This document shows positions 48,708 through 58,453 of a stretch of DNA of 64,000 bases, piece after piece. The DNA lies in the NCBI GenBank assembly GCA_017625725.1, contig JAGAKH010000013.1, positions 1 to 64,000 of the forward strand. Reading direction: 5' to 3'. Made by a program: the position numbers and the translations under genes. Origin of the DNA: Bacteroidales bacterium. GTDB lineage: Bacteria; Bacteroidota; Bacteroidia; Bacteroidales; UBA932. The notes under the pieces are model-generated. The model ran no database searches. It had not been told where the DNA came from and saw only the letters and a list, made by a program, of their open reading frames with translations. Position 1 is the stretch's first letter; every line of letters starts with the position of its first letter.

Positions 48708-49883
48708 ATGAAAAGAAAGATACTATATGGATTACTTCTTTCCGTTGCAGTCCTGACCGGCTGCAGCAAGGGTGATGTGCCTCAGGGAGCTACAGACGGC
48801 CAGACCATCTGGTGGAAAGTGGATTCCGTAGAAGGGCTTCGTGGTACTAAGTCGCTGATTAACAGTTATGATGCCCTTGTGGAAGCTTGTAAGCCGGAAA
48901 ACGGAGGAAGCATCAGTGTCTGGGCGGACTATACCATTGAGAATGAAACGACCAGGAACGTATTCGAAGGTACAAGTATAATCTATCAGGATAAGGTGGG
49001 CGGCAATCCGCACAGTTACTGGAATTATGCAGGAAATGACATTTATTGGTCACTTGGCGGACAGTATAAGTTCAGAGCCTATTATCCTACCGATGCTGAC
49101 GCCAAGGAAGCCGATGATACTGATGGCATACAGCTTGGGGACGGATGTAATGCCACCGTCTTTCAGATGAACTACAATACTATGATGACCCAGAAGGACC
49201 TTCTGGTCGCATATAACACGATTGACACCAGGAGCTGGAATCTTTCGCACCCGGTTCCTTTGAATTTCAGACACGCACTTTCCGCTCTCCAGTTCCGTTT
49301 CCAGCTTATCAACGCTCCCGGAAATGAATATCTGGACAGTGACTATCTTACTTCTGTGTGGATGGAAAATACCGTAGCAGGGTCGGAAGAACCTTTTACC
49401 TCCATAGGCGGTATGGTCTATGGTGATGTAGGCAATGCAGAAAAACTCGGATGGACCGAGAATAAATGGAGAGAACCGGGGGATAGACTTTATGAATGGA
49501 AAAATACAGGTGTCCTGATGGAAAATCGTCAGGTCGGGAATACGGTACAGACCACTCAGGCAGTGGCATATACGAAAACTGGAACGTCAAAGGGAGACTT
49601 GTTTACTGACAATGACGGTTTCCTGCTGGTCATACCTCAGCAGTCTGAAGGTAATGTCAAACTATGTTTCACGACTTCTCATGGTGGAAACACTGTGTAC
49701 AGCATCACTATACCGAAGATCACAGGAACCGACCGTGAGGGTCCTTCGGATACGGGTGAGTATTTTATCCCTGGATACAGATACATCTACACCATCAGCA
49801 TCACCAAGACGGATATCCGCCTTCTGCTGACCATCAAGCCGTGGAACAAGCTTGAATCCTCATATTCTTATAATTTCGGATAG
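48708..49883 (+). CDS. Fimbrillin-like protein 8
   Basis: A 391-residue lipoprotein (signal ILYGLLLSVAVLTGC). After the signal: TIWWKVDSVEGLRGTKS, with the T-K site again. The body is diverged but keeps the order: IYWSLGGQYKFRAYYP, PLNFRHALSALQFRF, FLLVIPQQ and FIPGYRYIYTISITKTDI. It starts two bases after the short fimbrillin-like gene. Probably a minor subunit. Confidence 0.82.
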   Translation: MKRKILYGLLLSVAVLTGCSKGDVPQGATDGQTIWWKVDSVEGLRGTKSLINSYDALVEACKPENGGSISVWADYTIENETTRNVFEGTSIIYQDKVGGNPHSYWNYAGNDIYWSLGGQYKFRAYYPTDADAKEADDTDGIQLGDGCNATVFQMNYNTMMTQKDLLVAYNTIDTRSWNLSHPVPLNFRHALSALQFRFQLINAPGNEYLDSDYLTSVWMENTVAGSEEPFTSIGGMVYGDVGNAEKLGWTENKWREPGDRLYEWKNTGVLMENRQVGNTVQTTQAVAYTKTGTSKGDLFTDNDGFLLVIPQQSEGNVKLCFTTSHGGNTVYSITIPKITGTDREGPSDTGEYFIPGYRYIYTISITKTDIRLLLTIKPWNKLESSYSYNFG

Positions 49884-49884
49884 G

Positions 49885-51741
49885 ATGAAGAACAAGATAT
49901 ACATATTTTTACTTATTGCCCTGTCAGCGATCTGCGTTGCCTGTCAGAAGGATTCGGGAGATGCCGGACTTTCCGAAGGAGCGGATGCTCCTGCCAGCCT
50001 TGTGCTGAATCTGGAGATTCCCAAGATTGATATAGATGTAAAAAGTATTTCCGACTATCCGGATGATCCTTCACGTTGGACCGTGAATCAGCGTGTAATA
50101 GACGGAAGACTGCTTTATCGTGTGGTATGTTTCATCTTCAAGGAGACGGAGGTGGCCGGAAGCGCGACAGCAAGGTATGACCTGGTAGCGTTCAGAGATG
50201 TATATTATGAAAACAGAAGAGGTGCAGGAGAAGGAACAGGCTGCTGTATGTGCGATCATAACGGGTTCTGGGATGAGGCTGCAGGAGCAGTCGGAGAGGA
50301 GTTGAAATATAGCGACAAGGTGCAGTTTACCTTTAACTATGACCTTCCGAAGCACGGTTCCATAGAAAAGCTCAAGCGAGGCGACTACAGAATTATGGTC
50401 ATCGCCAACTTCTCCGATTTCAAGCACGGAGAGTCAGTGCTTGGTGGAGTCGATGGCGGAAGGCTTGAGGCAATAGTTGATACGGTAGAGGCTGATTTCA
50501 AAGCCAATCCGGAAGAAGGCATTCAGGATATTCTGAATCCAAGTCATCCGCATTATGCACAATATTATAAGGAACTATTCGACCATAAGGTGGACACAGG
50601 TGATGACAGGATTGTATATAAGGATCATCCTTCGACATTGACGCTTAACAAGTTGTTCGAGATGCAAGCTGGAATGAATGAACTCAATGGAGAACTGGTC
50701 CGTACACGTTCCCGTATCCGTATTTCTGTAAAGAACGAGAGCTCAGACGAACTTCTGGAGGTGAATAAGCTTGAATTTAGCGACCTTTTTTCTCAGAAGA
50801 GTACTTATCTGTATAAGAGTGAGAGAATTACTGATAGAAATTACGAGCTGTTCGCAAACACCAGAGGTCCTTTGGAGGTAGATAGTCAGGATGCTTTGGT
50901 CCCTTTCGATGAGACTGTGAAGATTGAGGCAGGAAAGACAGCTGTAGTCTTTGATGCATACATCCTCGGAAGCAAGATCCAGGACAGCGATCCTGAAGGG
51001 GGATACCACTACACCTTGGGACTGAATTACCCGAATTCCGTGCAGACACATTATGCCTTGCAGAGCAGTACTTCCATCAACACAAGAGCAAGTCTCAATG
51101 ATGATTATGGAAATGGCTCTGATGCTTATTATCTGATTTACAATACGCAAACTGGAAGATATCTCCGCTCTGATGTGGATGGTTCAGCCTCAGGAAACTA
51201 CGTTCATTCGGCTACATACACCCTCCCTTCGGTTGGAGTTGAGGTACCGGTTGAGTATGTCTGGAAGTTGGAAAAGTCAACCACTTATCAGTATTATATC
51301 CGTGAAGGTAACCTTCGCGATTCATACTATTGGGGTACGCCTACGACCAATAATGTGCCTTTGGGTGTCTTGGCCCAGAATGCGTTTACATTCTCAGACG
51401 ATAGCAACAATATTCTGATGAGGTCGAACGGCTATTCAGGCGGAAACAGATACTATATGTCGGTCAATACAGATGGTTCGGTAAGGGGAACACGTTCCGG
51501 CAATGCAAGACGCTTCCGCTTCTATCCCGTGACCCTCGCATCATCTACGGCAGCTGCCAATCTCCAGATTCCTCTGGAAACCATAGATCCGGTAACATCT
51601 CAATCAACCCCGATAGAGGCTATACGTAGAAACGACTTCATCAACATCCTTGTGACAGTGACTTACAACCGAGACAAGGGTAAGTTCGAGTTCGTCGTAA
51701 AGGATTGGGAAGAGACATCAGCAGATATTGAATTCAATTGA
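49885..51741 (+). CDS. Fimbrial minor subunit with inserted domain
   Basis: About 618 residues with a lipoprotein signal (IYIFLLIALSAICVAC), then SLVLNLEIPKIDIDVKS, where the K before S is at the usual cleavage position. The front and back parts look like a fimbrial subunit (VRTRSRIRISVKNESSDELLEV; near the end FINILVTVTYNRDKGKFEFVVKDW). Between them, at about 415-550, sits a separate block rich in G, Y, N and S (YYLIYNTQTGRYLRSD, YVWKLEKSTTYQYYI, NRYYMSVNTDGSVRG, RRFRFYPV), suggestive of a beta-trefoil or other carbohydrate-binding fold. It starts one base after the preceding stop. Confidence 0.75.
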   Translation: MKNKIYIFLLIALSAICVACQKDSGDAGLSEGADAPASLVLNLEIPKIDIDVKSISDYPDDPSRWTVNQRVIDGRLLYRVVCFIFKETEVAGSATARYDLVAFRDVYYENRRGAGEGTGCCMCDHNGFWDEAAGAVGEELKYSDKVQFTFNYDLPKHGSIEKLKRGDYRIMVIANFSDFKHGESVLGGVDGGRLEAIVDTVEADFKANPEEGIQDILNPSHPHYAQYYKELFDHKVDTGDDRIVYKDHPSTLTLNKLFEMQAGMNELNGELVRTRSRIRISVKNESSDELLEVNKLEFSDLFSQKSTYLYKSERITDRNYELFANTRGPLEVDSQDALVPFDETVKIEAGKTAVVFDAYILGSKIQDSDPEGGYHYTLGLNYPNSVQTHYALQSSTSINTRASLNDDYGNGSDAYYLIYNTQTGRYLRSDVDGSASGNYVHSATYTLPSVGVEVPVEYVWKLEKSTTYQYYIREGNLRDSYYWGTPTTNNVPLGVLAQNAFTFSDDSNNILMRSNGYSGGNRYYMSVNTDGSVRGTRSGNARRFRFYPVTLASSTAAANLQIPLETIDPVTSQSTPIEAIRRNDFINILVTVTYNRDKGKFEFVVKDWEETSADIEFN

Positions 51742-51743
51742 TT

Positions 51744-54700
51744 ATGAGAAAGATACTATATATACTTATTCTTGCTTCAGCTGCTTTGTCATGCATCCGG
51801 GAGGATCTTCCTTCAGATGCAGGCTGGACTTCTGACCAGACTACCGATGTGTTCCTGAACTTCGGCGAAAACAGCTTTGATGAGATAGAGATAAATACGA
51901 AGGCTACTCTAGGAGTCGTTCCGGAATCGCGTGTGCTGAATATATTCATGTATATATTCAATTCAGAGGGTGACCGTGTCTTCTCTCATTATTTCGACAA
52001 TAAGAGCCTTGTCGGATCGGAATCTGAAATGGAGGCTCCGGACGGTAACTGCTGGTGGGTCGCCAACAGGGTTGTAGTCGATGAAAATGCTGATGACACG
52101 CGTGGTATCATTCATATCAAGGCTCCGATTCTTTCAGGCGGAAAAATATATATGATTGCCAACATCGATGCGGATATGGTGAATATTTCTCCGGAGAAAC
52201 TGAATACGCTGATGTCCGAGCATGAATTCAATTCTCTGGCGGCTACTTTCAATCAGGAGATCACCTCCCGAAACGGATATTTCCCTATGTTCTCGATGGT
52301 TGAAGGGATAGACATTACGCCGGAAGACGGTATAAAGAAGAATGGTTCTGATGTAACTGCAGTGTTTGAGCGACTGGATGCAAAGGTGATGGTGAATGTG
52401 GCGGTGGCAAAAGGATATACGACCGAGACACTGGATGATAATGATAACGTAATGACGCAGGTGATGCGGGAATTTGTGCCGACATCCTGGCGGGTAGTCA
52501 ATCTTCCTACGACCTGTTTTGTCAAGCCTCACGATAATGATGCGGAAGATGGATATTTCTCAACAGAGCATGTGGCTTTCGAGACAGTGGGTACAAGGAA
52601 CGTCACTTATACCCAGAATGGGGAAACAGAGGTAGTCGAATCACCTGAAAACGGGTTCTCGTTCTATATGATCGAAAACCGCGAAACTCCAAAGAAGTCG
52701 GTTGGAGGCAATTACCATCTCAGGGACAGGAGAATGAAAGACCCGGTTACCGGTGAATATCTCAAGGGTGGAGACATGTGGGAATATGCACCGGAATATG
52801 CTACTTATGTGGAGATAAAAGGAGAAGTTGTGATGGATGTGGATGTGAGAGCTGAGGCTGGTGCACAGACACTTACAGCCGATGTGACGTATTATGTCCA
52901 CCTAGGTGATTTTGCGTCAGACATGGATGATTACAAGATTGCCAGGAATAAGATCTATACATACAACATCACCATCAAAGGAGTACGTAATATAGAACTT
53001 GAAGTGACGACTTCCGCTTCGGGCGATCCTTCAAAAGTCGAGGAGAACGAGTCCGGTGCCACTGGAATGGTGTATATTGCCCGTGAAGACCTTTACACGT
53101 TCGATGCCCACTATGGCCAGCGTGTATTCGAGTTCGATGCCGCCTATGTGATCCCTTCCGAGGTGACATGGTATGTCAAGACCCCGTTCTCCGAGGGTGT
53201 GCCTGAAAAGGTGGGGGACTCTGAGGTGACTGCCAATCTGGACTACAAGTGGGTACATTTCATGCTCAACAAGATTGATGTTCCTTCTCCAGCCCAGACT
53301 GTGCCAGGTGTTTCGGACCAGATGGTGTATTCTGATAAGAATCAGGCCTATCCTGGCGACGAGAGCGAACATCTGAAGAATATTGTTGAATTCACGGCGT
53401 TCATCCGTGAAGAAAAGATCAAACTTCAGAATTATCTTGATGGAGCCGTTCCGACCAACACAAGCGTATTCCTCCTGGAAAGGGACCCGCTATGGAAGGA
53501 GACCTTCCCGCATGATTCTTCCAAATGGGACAGATACAAGCTACGTGTAACTGTTTTTGTGGATGAATTCTATTATGAACACGATCCTATAGACCCAACA
53601 TACGCTCCTGCTGACCTTTGGAAGAAGTTCGTAAACCAGCCGAACCGTATAATGCACGTTCTGTCGGACAGCAAGACCTCTCTAGACGGAGAAAGTGCTG
53701 CCACAGGAAGCGTCATCACGATCCGTCAGAGATCCATCCAGACGCCGTATAACATGACGAAGACAGATCTTGAACATGCATGGGGAACAGAGGTTGTGGA
53801 TGAGACAATGGACAGTCATTTCTGGTTTTATGAGAGAAATGAAGGATTTGGGGAAGACAACAGGTGGGATAATGTCACAGATCTAGGTAATGACTCATAT
53901 AATAACGGTCTATACAATACAGCATGTCTTTGGGGACTTATACAGAATGGACGTTTTCAGACGAATGTCAGATGGGATAAGTATCTGGAGTATGAAAGGA
54001 TAAATGATTACCATCTTGACGGACTCAATATACTTTACCTTAGGGATACTTGTGCAACGATGCGATACTCGGCTATGTTGAGAAATCGTGACAATAACGG
54101 TGACGGAGATATCGATCCGGAAGAAGTGAAGTGGTATGTGGCTTCAATGGACCAGCTTTTCGGCCTGTATGCGGGTCAGCTGGGACTTCATGAGGATGCA
54201 GCCTTGTATTCTTCTCAGATGTCTTCTCAGAAAGGGAAGTTTGAGGGCGGCCAGTACGATAATGCAGACCGCTGGAGAATGCACGTAGTGAGCAGTACCA
54301 ATTCGAAGAACAGCTCGCCAAAAGCAAATTGTCAGCTAGTCTTGTGGGCAGAGGAAGGTGTATCTACAGGTCCTTATGGCAAAAGGTACGGGAAATACGC
54401 CCCTTATTCAATCAGGTGTGTCCGCAATCTGGGTTATCCTGTTGCTACAGAAGATAATATTGTGAAGAAGGCCTCCAATGTCCCTGAGCCGCTCATTAAG
54501 GTTGATGAAGTCTTGGAAGATGGCCAGATGAAGGCGTACTTCGATCTGTCGAACGTCAACAGCAAGTCTGTGCGTTTCTACACTACACGTGATTTGGAGG
54601 CATACAATGAGCATTTTGAGACTGCCCGTCTTTATTATGGATTTGAGACAGGAGAGTCTGTCGACTCTCCGATGTATTTCAATGAAGGCGACGGTAAGGG

Positions 54701-54995
54701 ATTGAAGACCGAACTTGATGCCGGACGTTCTCCTTGTCCTGAAGGCTGGCGAGTTCCGAATGTTCGAGAGGGTGCTCTTATGTCGCTATATTGCAGTTCA
54801 GACTGGTGGAACAGCGGTAACGACAGGACTCTGGTCAGCACGTATTACTCAAACGGATGGGCATCTGTCGGAGGAAACAATAATGACACGCAGTCTCCAA
54901 GCTGGCAGTTCGGAGATGGTCACGCATCAATCGGAGGACCTACCACAACCGGAGTGCGATGCGTTCGCGACTGGAATCCTCCTGTATCCCATTAG
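51744..54995 (+). CDS. DUF4906-like fimbrial tip protein
   Basis: About 1083 residues with a lipoprotein signal (ILYILILASAALSC). The N-terminal subunit-like part begins with DEIEINTKATLG, the same T-K-A site as in the fimbrillins. The middle is DUF4906-like (FERLDAKVMVNVAV, YVHLGDF, NKIYTYNITIKGVRNIELEV). The C-terminal part of about 350 residues has an EF-hand-like loop, DNNGDGDIDPEEVKWY, near 785, then CRNLG-like and GVRCVRDWNPP segments typical of secreted Bacteroidales proteins. Size, last position and added domain fit a tip adhesin. A TTG two codons upstream is an alternative start. Confidence 0.78.
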   Translation: MRKILYILILASAALSCIREDLPSDAGWTSDQTTDVFLNFGENSFDEIEINTKATLGVVPESRVLNIFMYIFNSEGDRVFSHYFDNKSLVGSESEMEAPDGNCWWVANRVVVDENADDTRGIIHIKAPILSGGKIYMIANIDADMVNISPEKLNTLMSEHEFNSLAATFNQEITSRNGYFPMFSMVEGIDITPEDGIKKNGSDVTAVFERLDAKVMVNVAVAKGYTTETLDDNDNVMTQVMREFVPTSWRVVNLPTTCFVKPHDNDAEDGYFSTEHVAFETVGTRNVTYTQNGETEVVESPENGFSFYMIENRETPKKSVGGNYHLRDRRMKDPVTGEYLKGGDMWEYAPEYATYVEIKGEVVMDVDVRAEAGAQTLTADVTYYVHLGDFASDMDDYKIARNKIYTYNITIKGVRNIELEVTTSASGDPSKVEENESGATGMVYIAREDLYTFDAHYGQRVFEFDAAYVIPSEVTWYVKTPFSEGVPEKVGDSEVTANLDYKWVHFMLNKIDVPSPAQTVPGVSDQMVYSDKNQAYPGDESEHLKNIVEFTAFIREEKIKLQNYLDGAVPTNTSVFLLERDPLWKETFPHDSSKWDRYKLRVTVFVDEFYYEHDPIDPTYAPADLWKKFVNQPNRIMHVLSDSKTSLDGESAATGSVITIRQRSIQTPYNMTKTDLEHAWGTEVVDETMDSHFWFYERNEGFGEDNRWDNVTDLGNDSYNNGLYNTACLWGLIQNGRFQTNVRWDKYLEYERINDYHLDGLNILYLRDTCATMRYSAMLRNRDNNGDGDIDPEEVKWYVASMDQLFGLYAGQLGLHEDAALYSSQMSSQKGKFEGGQYDNADRWRMHVVSSTNSKNSSPKANCQLVLWAEEGVSTGPYGKRYGKYAPYSIRCVRNLGYPVATEDNIVKKASNVPEPLIKVDEVLEDGQMKAYFDLSNVNSKSVRFYTTRDLEAYNEHFETARLYYGFETGESVDSPMYFNEGDGKGLKTELDAGRSPCPEGWRVPNVREGALMSLYCSSDWWNSGNDRTLVSTYYSNGWASVGGNNNDTQSPSWQFGDGHASIGGPTTTGVRCVRDWNPPVSH

Positions 54996-55005
54996 TGAGT
55001 GTCTT

Positions 55006-56034
55006 ATGGATATGGGATTTGAAAAATATGGCTTTCCTGATGGGAAAAGATATAATTCCTTCGTGGGTTATTTCAAGAGGAAGTATGGTGAACGTCTGCA
55101 GAAGATAGTTCTGGATGCGGGGTTCACCTGCCCGAACCGTGATGGAAAGGTGGGTCGCGGAGGCTGTACCTATTGTGATAATGCTGCATTTCATCCGTCT
55201 TACAGCACATCTGGGAAATCTCTTCATCAGCAGCTGGACGAAGGAATAGAGTTTCACAAGGTCCGTTATCGTACGACCGAACATTATCTTGCTTATTTTC
55301 AGTCATTTTCAAATACATACGCACCGCTTGACAGATTGAAGGCACTCTATGAGGAAGCCTTGGGTCATCCTCAGGTCGTAGGCATCGTTATCGGTACAAG
55401 ACCGGATTGCGTGGATGAACAGAAACTTGATTATCTTGCAGATCTGGCTTCCGGTAAGGTCTTGGATGGCTGGACCCGCTCGCTCTCCGGTGAGCCTGAC
55501 AGGAAAGCTCCGGTTGTCATAGTGGAATATGGCATAGAGTCCTGTTATGATGTCACTCTGGCCAGAATCAACCGCGGACACGATTTCGAGACAGCTCGCC
55601 GTGCTGTGCAGATGACTGCAGAAAGGGGACTCGATGTGGGAGTGCATTTCATTCTGGGACTTCCGGGTGAGACCCGGCAGATGATGCTGGACAGCTGCAG
55701 CATAATCAATGACCTCCCTGTCAGGTCCGTCAAATTTCATCAGCTGCAGATTGTCAAGGGAACCCGCATGGAGAAGGAATATGCAGACTGCCCTGCAGAT
55801 TTCGTACGCTTTACCCTTGATGAATATCTGGATTTTTTTGTGGAGATGCTTGAACGTCTGCGTCCGGATCTGTTCATAGAACGTTTTGTGGGAGAAGTGC
55901 CACCGCGGTTTGTCAATGACACCCCTTGGGGCCTGATCCGTAATGTCGAACTGCTCAGGCTGCTTGAGCAACGTCTTGCCGACCGCGATACCTGGCAGGG
56001 ACGTTTCCTTTCTGCCTCTCCTGCTGCAGAGTGA
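55006..56034 (+). CDS. YhcC/TIGR01212-like radical SAM protein
   Basis: About 342 residues. The cluster cysteines are in AGFTCPNRDGKVGRGGCTYC, a variant spacing typical of the TIGR01212 family; NAAFHPSY, VGIVIGTRPDCV, VEYGIESC and VHFILGLPGETRQMM follow. Its reaction is unknown; the family relates to the Elp3-like radical SAM group. I start at ATG 55006 (a second ATG is at 55012): the long upstream extension in the same frame overlaps the tip gene and has no family likeness. It is ten bases after the tip gene and may be read from the fimbrial transcript, but it is a housekeeping-type gene. Confidence 0.87.
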   Translation: MDMGFEKYGFPDGKRYNSFVGYFKRKYGERLQKIVLDAGFTCPNRDGKVGRGGCTYCDNAAFHPSYSTSGKSLHQQLDEGIEFHKVRYRTTEHYLAYFQSFSNTYAPLDRLKALYEEALGHPQVVGIVIGTRPDCVDEQKLDYLADLASGKVLDGWTRSLSGEPDRKAPVVIVEYGIESCYDVTLARINRGHDFETARRAVQMTAERGLDVGVHFILGLPGETRQMMLDSCSIINDLPVRSVKFHQLQIVKGTRMEKEYADCPADFVRFTLDEYLDFFVEMLERLRPDLFIERFVGEVPPRFVNDTPWGLIRNVELLRLLEQRLADRDTWQGRFLSASPAAE

Positions 56035-56089
56035 CAGTTCCTTCTTTAGAAAGTAGGGTACAGATTATATGTAGTTCGGAAAAAATTGT

Positions 56090-56097
56090 TAAATTTG
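56090..56097 (+). promoter_or_regulatory. -7 element of guaB
   Basis: TAAATTTG fits TAnnTTTG, 17 bp before the guaB ATG. A -33 TTG is not visible at the right distance. It may start the guaB-chaperone-OstA transcript. Confidence 0.4.
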
Positions 56098-56108
56098 CCA
56101 AATTTTAG

Positions 56109-57584
<1,476 letters not shown>

Positions 57585-57592
57585 TCCGGTTG

Positions 57593-58450
57593 ATGGGTCT
57601 GATAAGATATATGACGCTTATAGGAATCGTTCTGCAGGTTCTTTGCTCCTGCAGAGCGATTTCAACCTTTTTGAAGGCCGATGAGGTTGTGGCTGAAGTC
57701 GGTGGAGTGAAACTGTACAGAAGTGACCTTGTAGAGGTGATTCCGTCCGGGGTCCATCATGAGGATAGCGTCCGTCTGGCCAAGCAGTATATAAATTCCT
57801 GGGCATCCGATCAGGTCTTCCTGAGAATCGCAGAAGAACAGTTGTCCAAGAACGAGAAGGATGTGTCCATTGAACTTGAGGAGTACAGGAAGTCACTTCT
57901 CAAATATAGATACGAACAGCTCTATGTGAACGAAAGACTGGACACAGCTGTGTCGGAAGACCTTATCCGCCAGTATCATGAAGACAATCAGGATAAATTT
58001 ATTCTTGCAAGGCCTCTTGTCAAGGCTCGTTTTTTGAATATAGCTTCAGATTCTCCGAATATGGATCCGATAAGGAAGCTGATGACGTCTTCCGATGTCA
58101 ACGATCTGTATGAGGCAGACAGCCTTGCCTACTCTTCGGCAATCAGATTTACTGCCTGGGGCGGTGAGTGGGTGGATGCTTCTGTGTTAGCCAGGGAATT
58201 CGGCGAGGACCTGTCGACACTGCTTGCCTCGGCCAGAAACGGATGGATAGAGAGAAATGACGGTGACGGATATGTGAAGGTTGCGTATGTGGCGGAGAGA
58301 CTGGAGAAGGGAACTGTGGCACCATTGGAGTATTGTGCCACAAAGATCAAGGATATTATTATCAGTGTCAGAAAGCAGAATCTTGTTGTGGAATTGGAAA
58401 AGCAGCTGTTGGAGGATGCTGTTGAAAGTGGAAAATTTGTAATTTATTGA
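57593..58450 (+). CDS. SurA-like lipoprotein chaperone without PPIase domain
   Basis: About 285 residues. A lipoprotein-like signal (TLIGIVLQVLCSC) is followed by VVAEVGGVKLYRSDLVEVIP, the start of the SurA/PrsA chaperone fold, and helices (LAKQYINSWASDQVFLRIAEEQL, YRKSLLKYRYEQLYVNERL). The conserved rotamase motifs of parvulins are not seen, so it is probably a chaperone only. It is placed directly before the two-parvulin SurA gene, as in other Bacteroidetes. ATG 57593 is chosen over a TTG one codon upstream. It starts nine bases after guaB. Confidence 0.8.
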   Translation: MGLIRYMTLIGIVLQVLCSCRAISTFLKADEVVAEVGGVKLYRSDLVEVIPSGVHHEDSVRLAKQYINSWASDQVFLRIAEEQLSKNEKDVSIELEEYRKSLLKYRYEQLYVNERLDTAVSEDLIRQYHEDNQDKFILARPLVKARFLNIASDSPNMDPIRKLMTSSDVNDLYEADSLAYSSAIRFTAWGGEWVDASVLAREFGEDLSTLLASARNGWIERNDGDGYVKVAYVAERLEKGTVAPLEYCATKIKDIIISVRKQNLVVELEKQLLEDAVESGKFVIY

Positions 58451-58453
58451 TAT

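Noticed and set aside
54715..55005. Upstream extension of the YhcC-like reading frame
   Set aside because: The frame is open further upstream, but it overlaps the end of the tip gene in another frame and has no family likeness; the family start is at 55006 or 55012.
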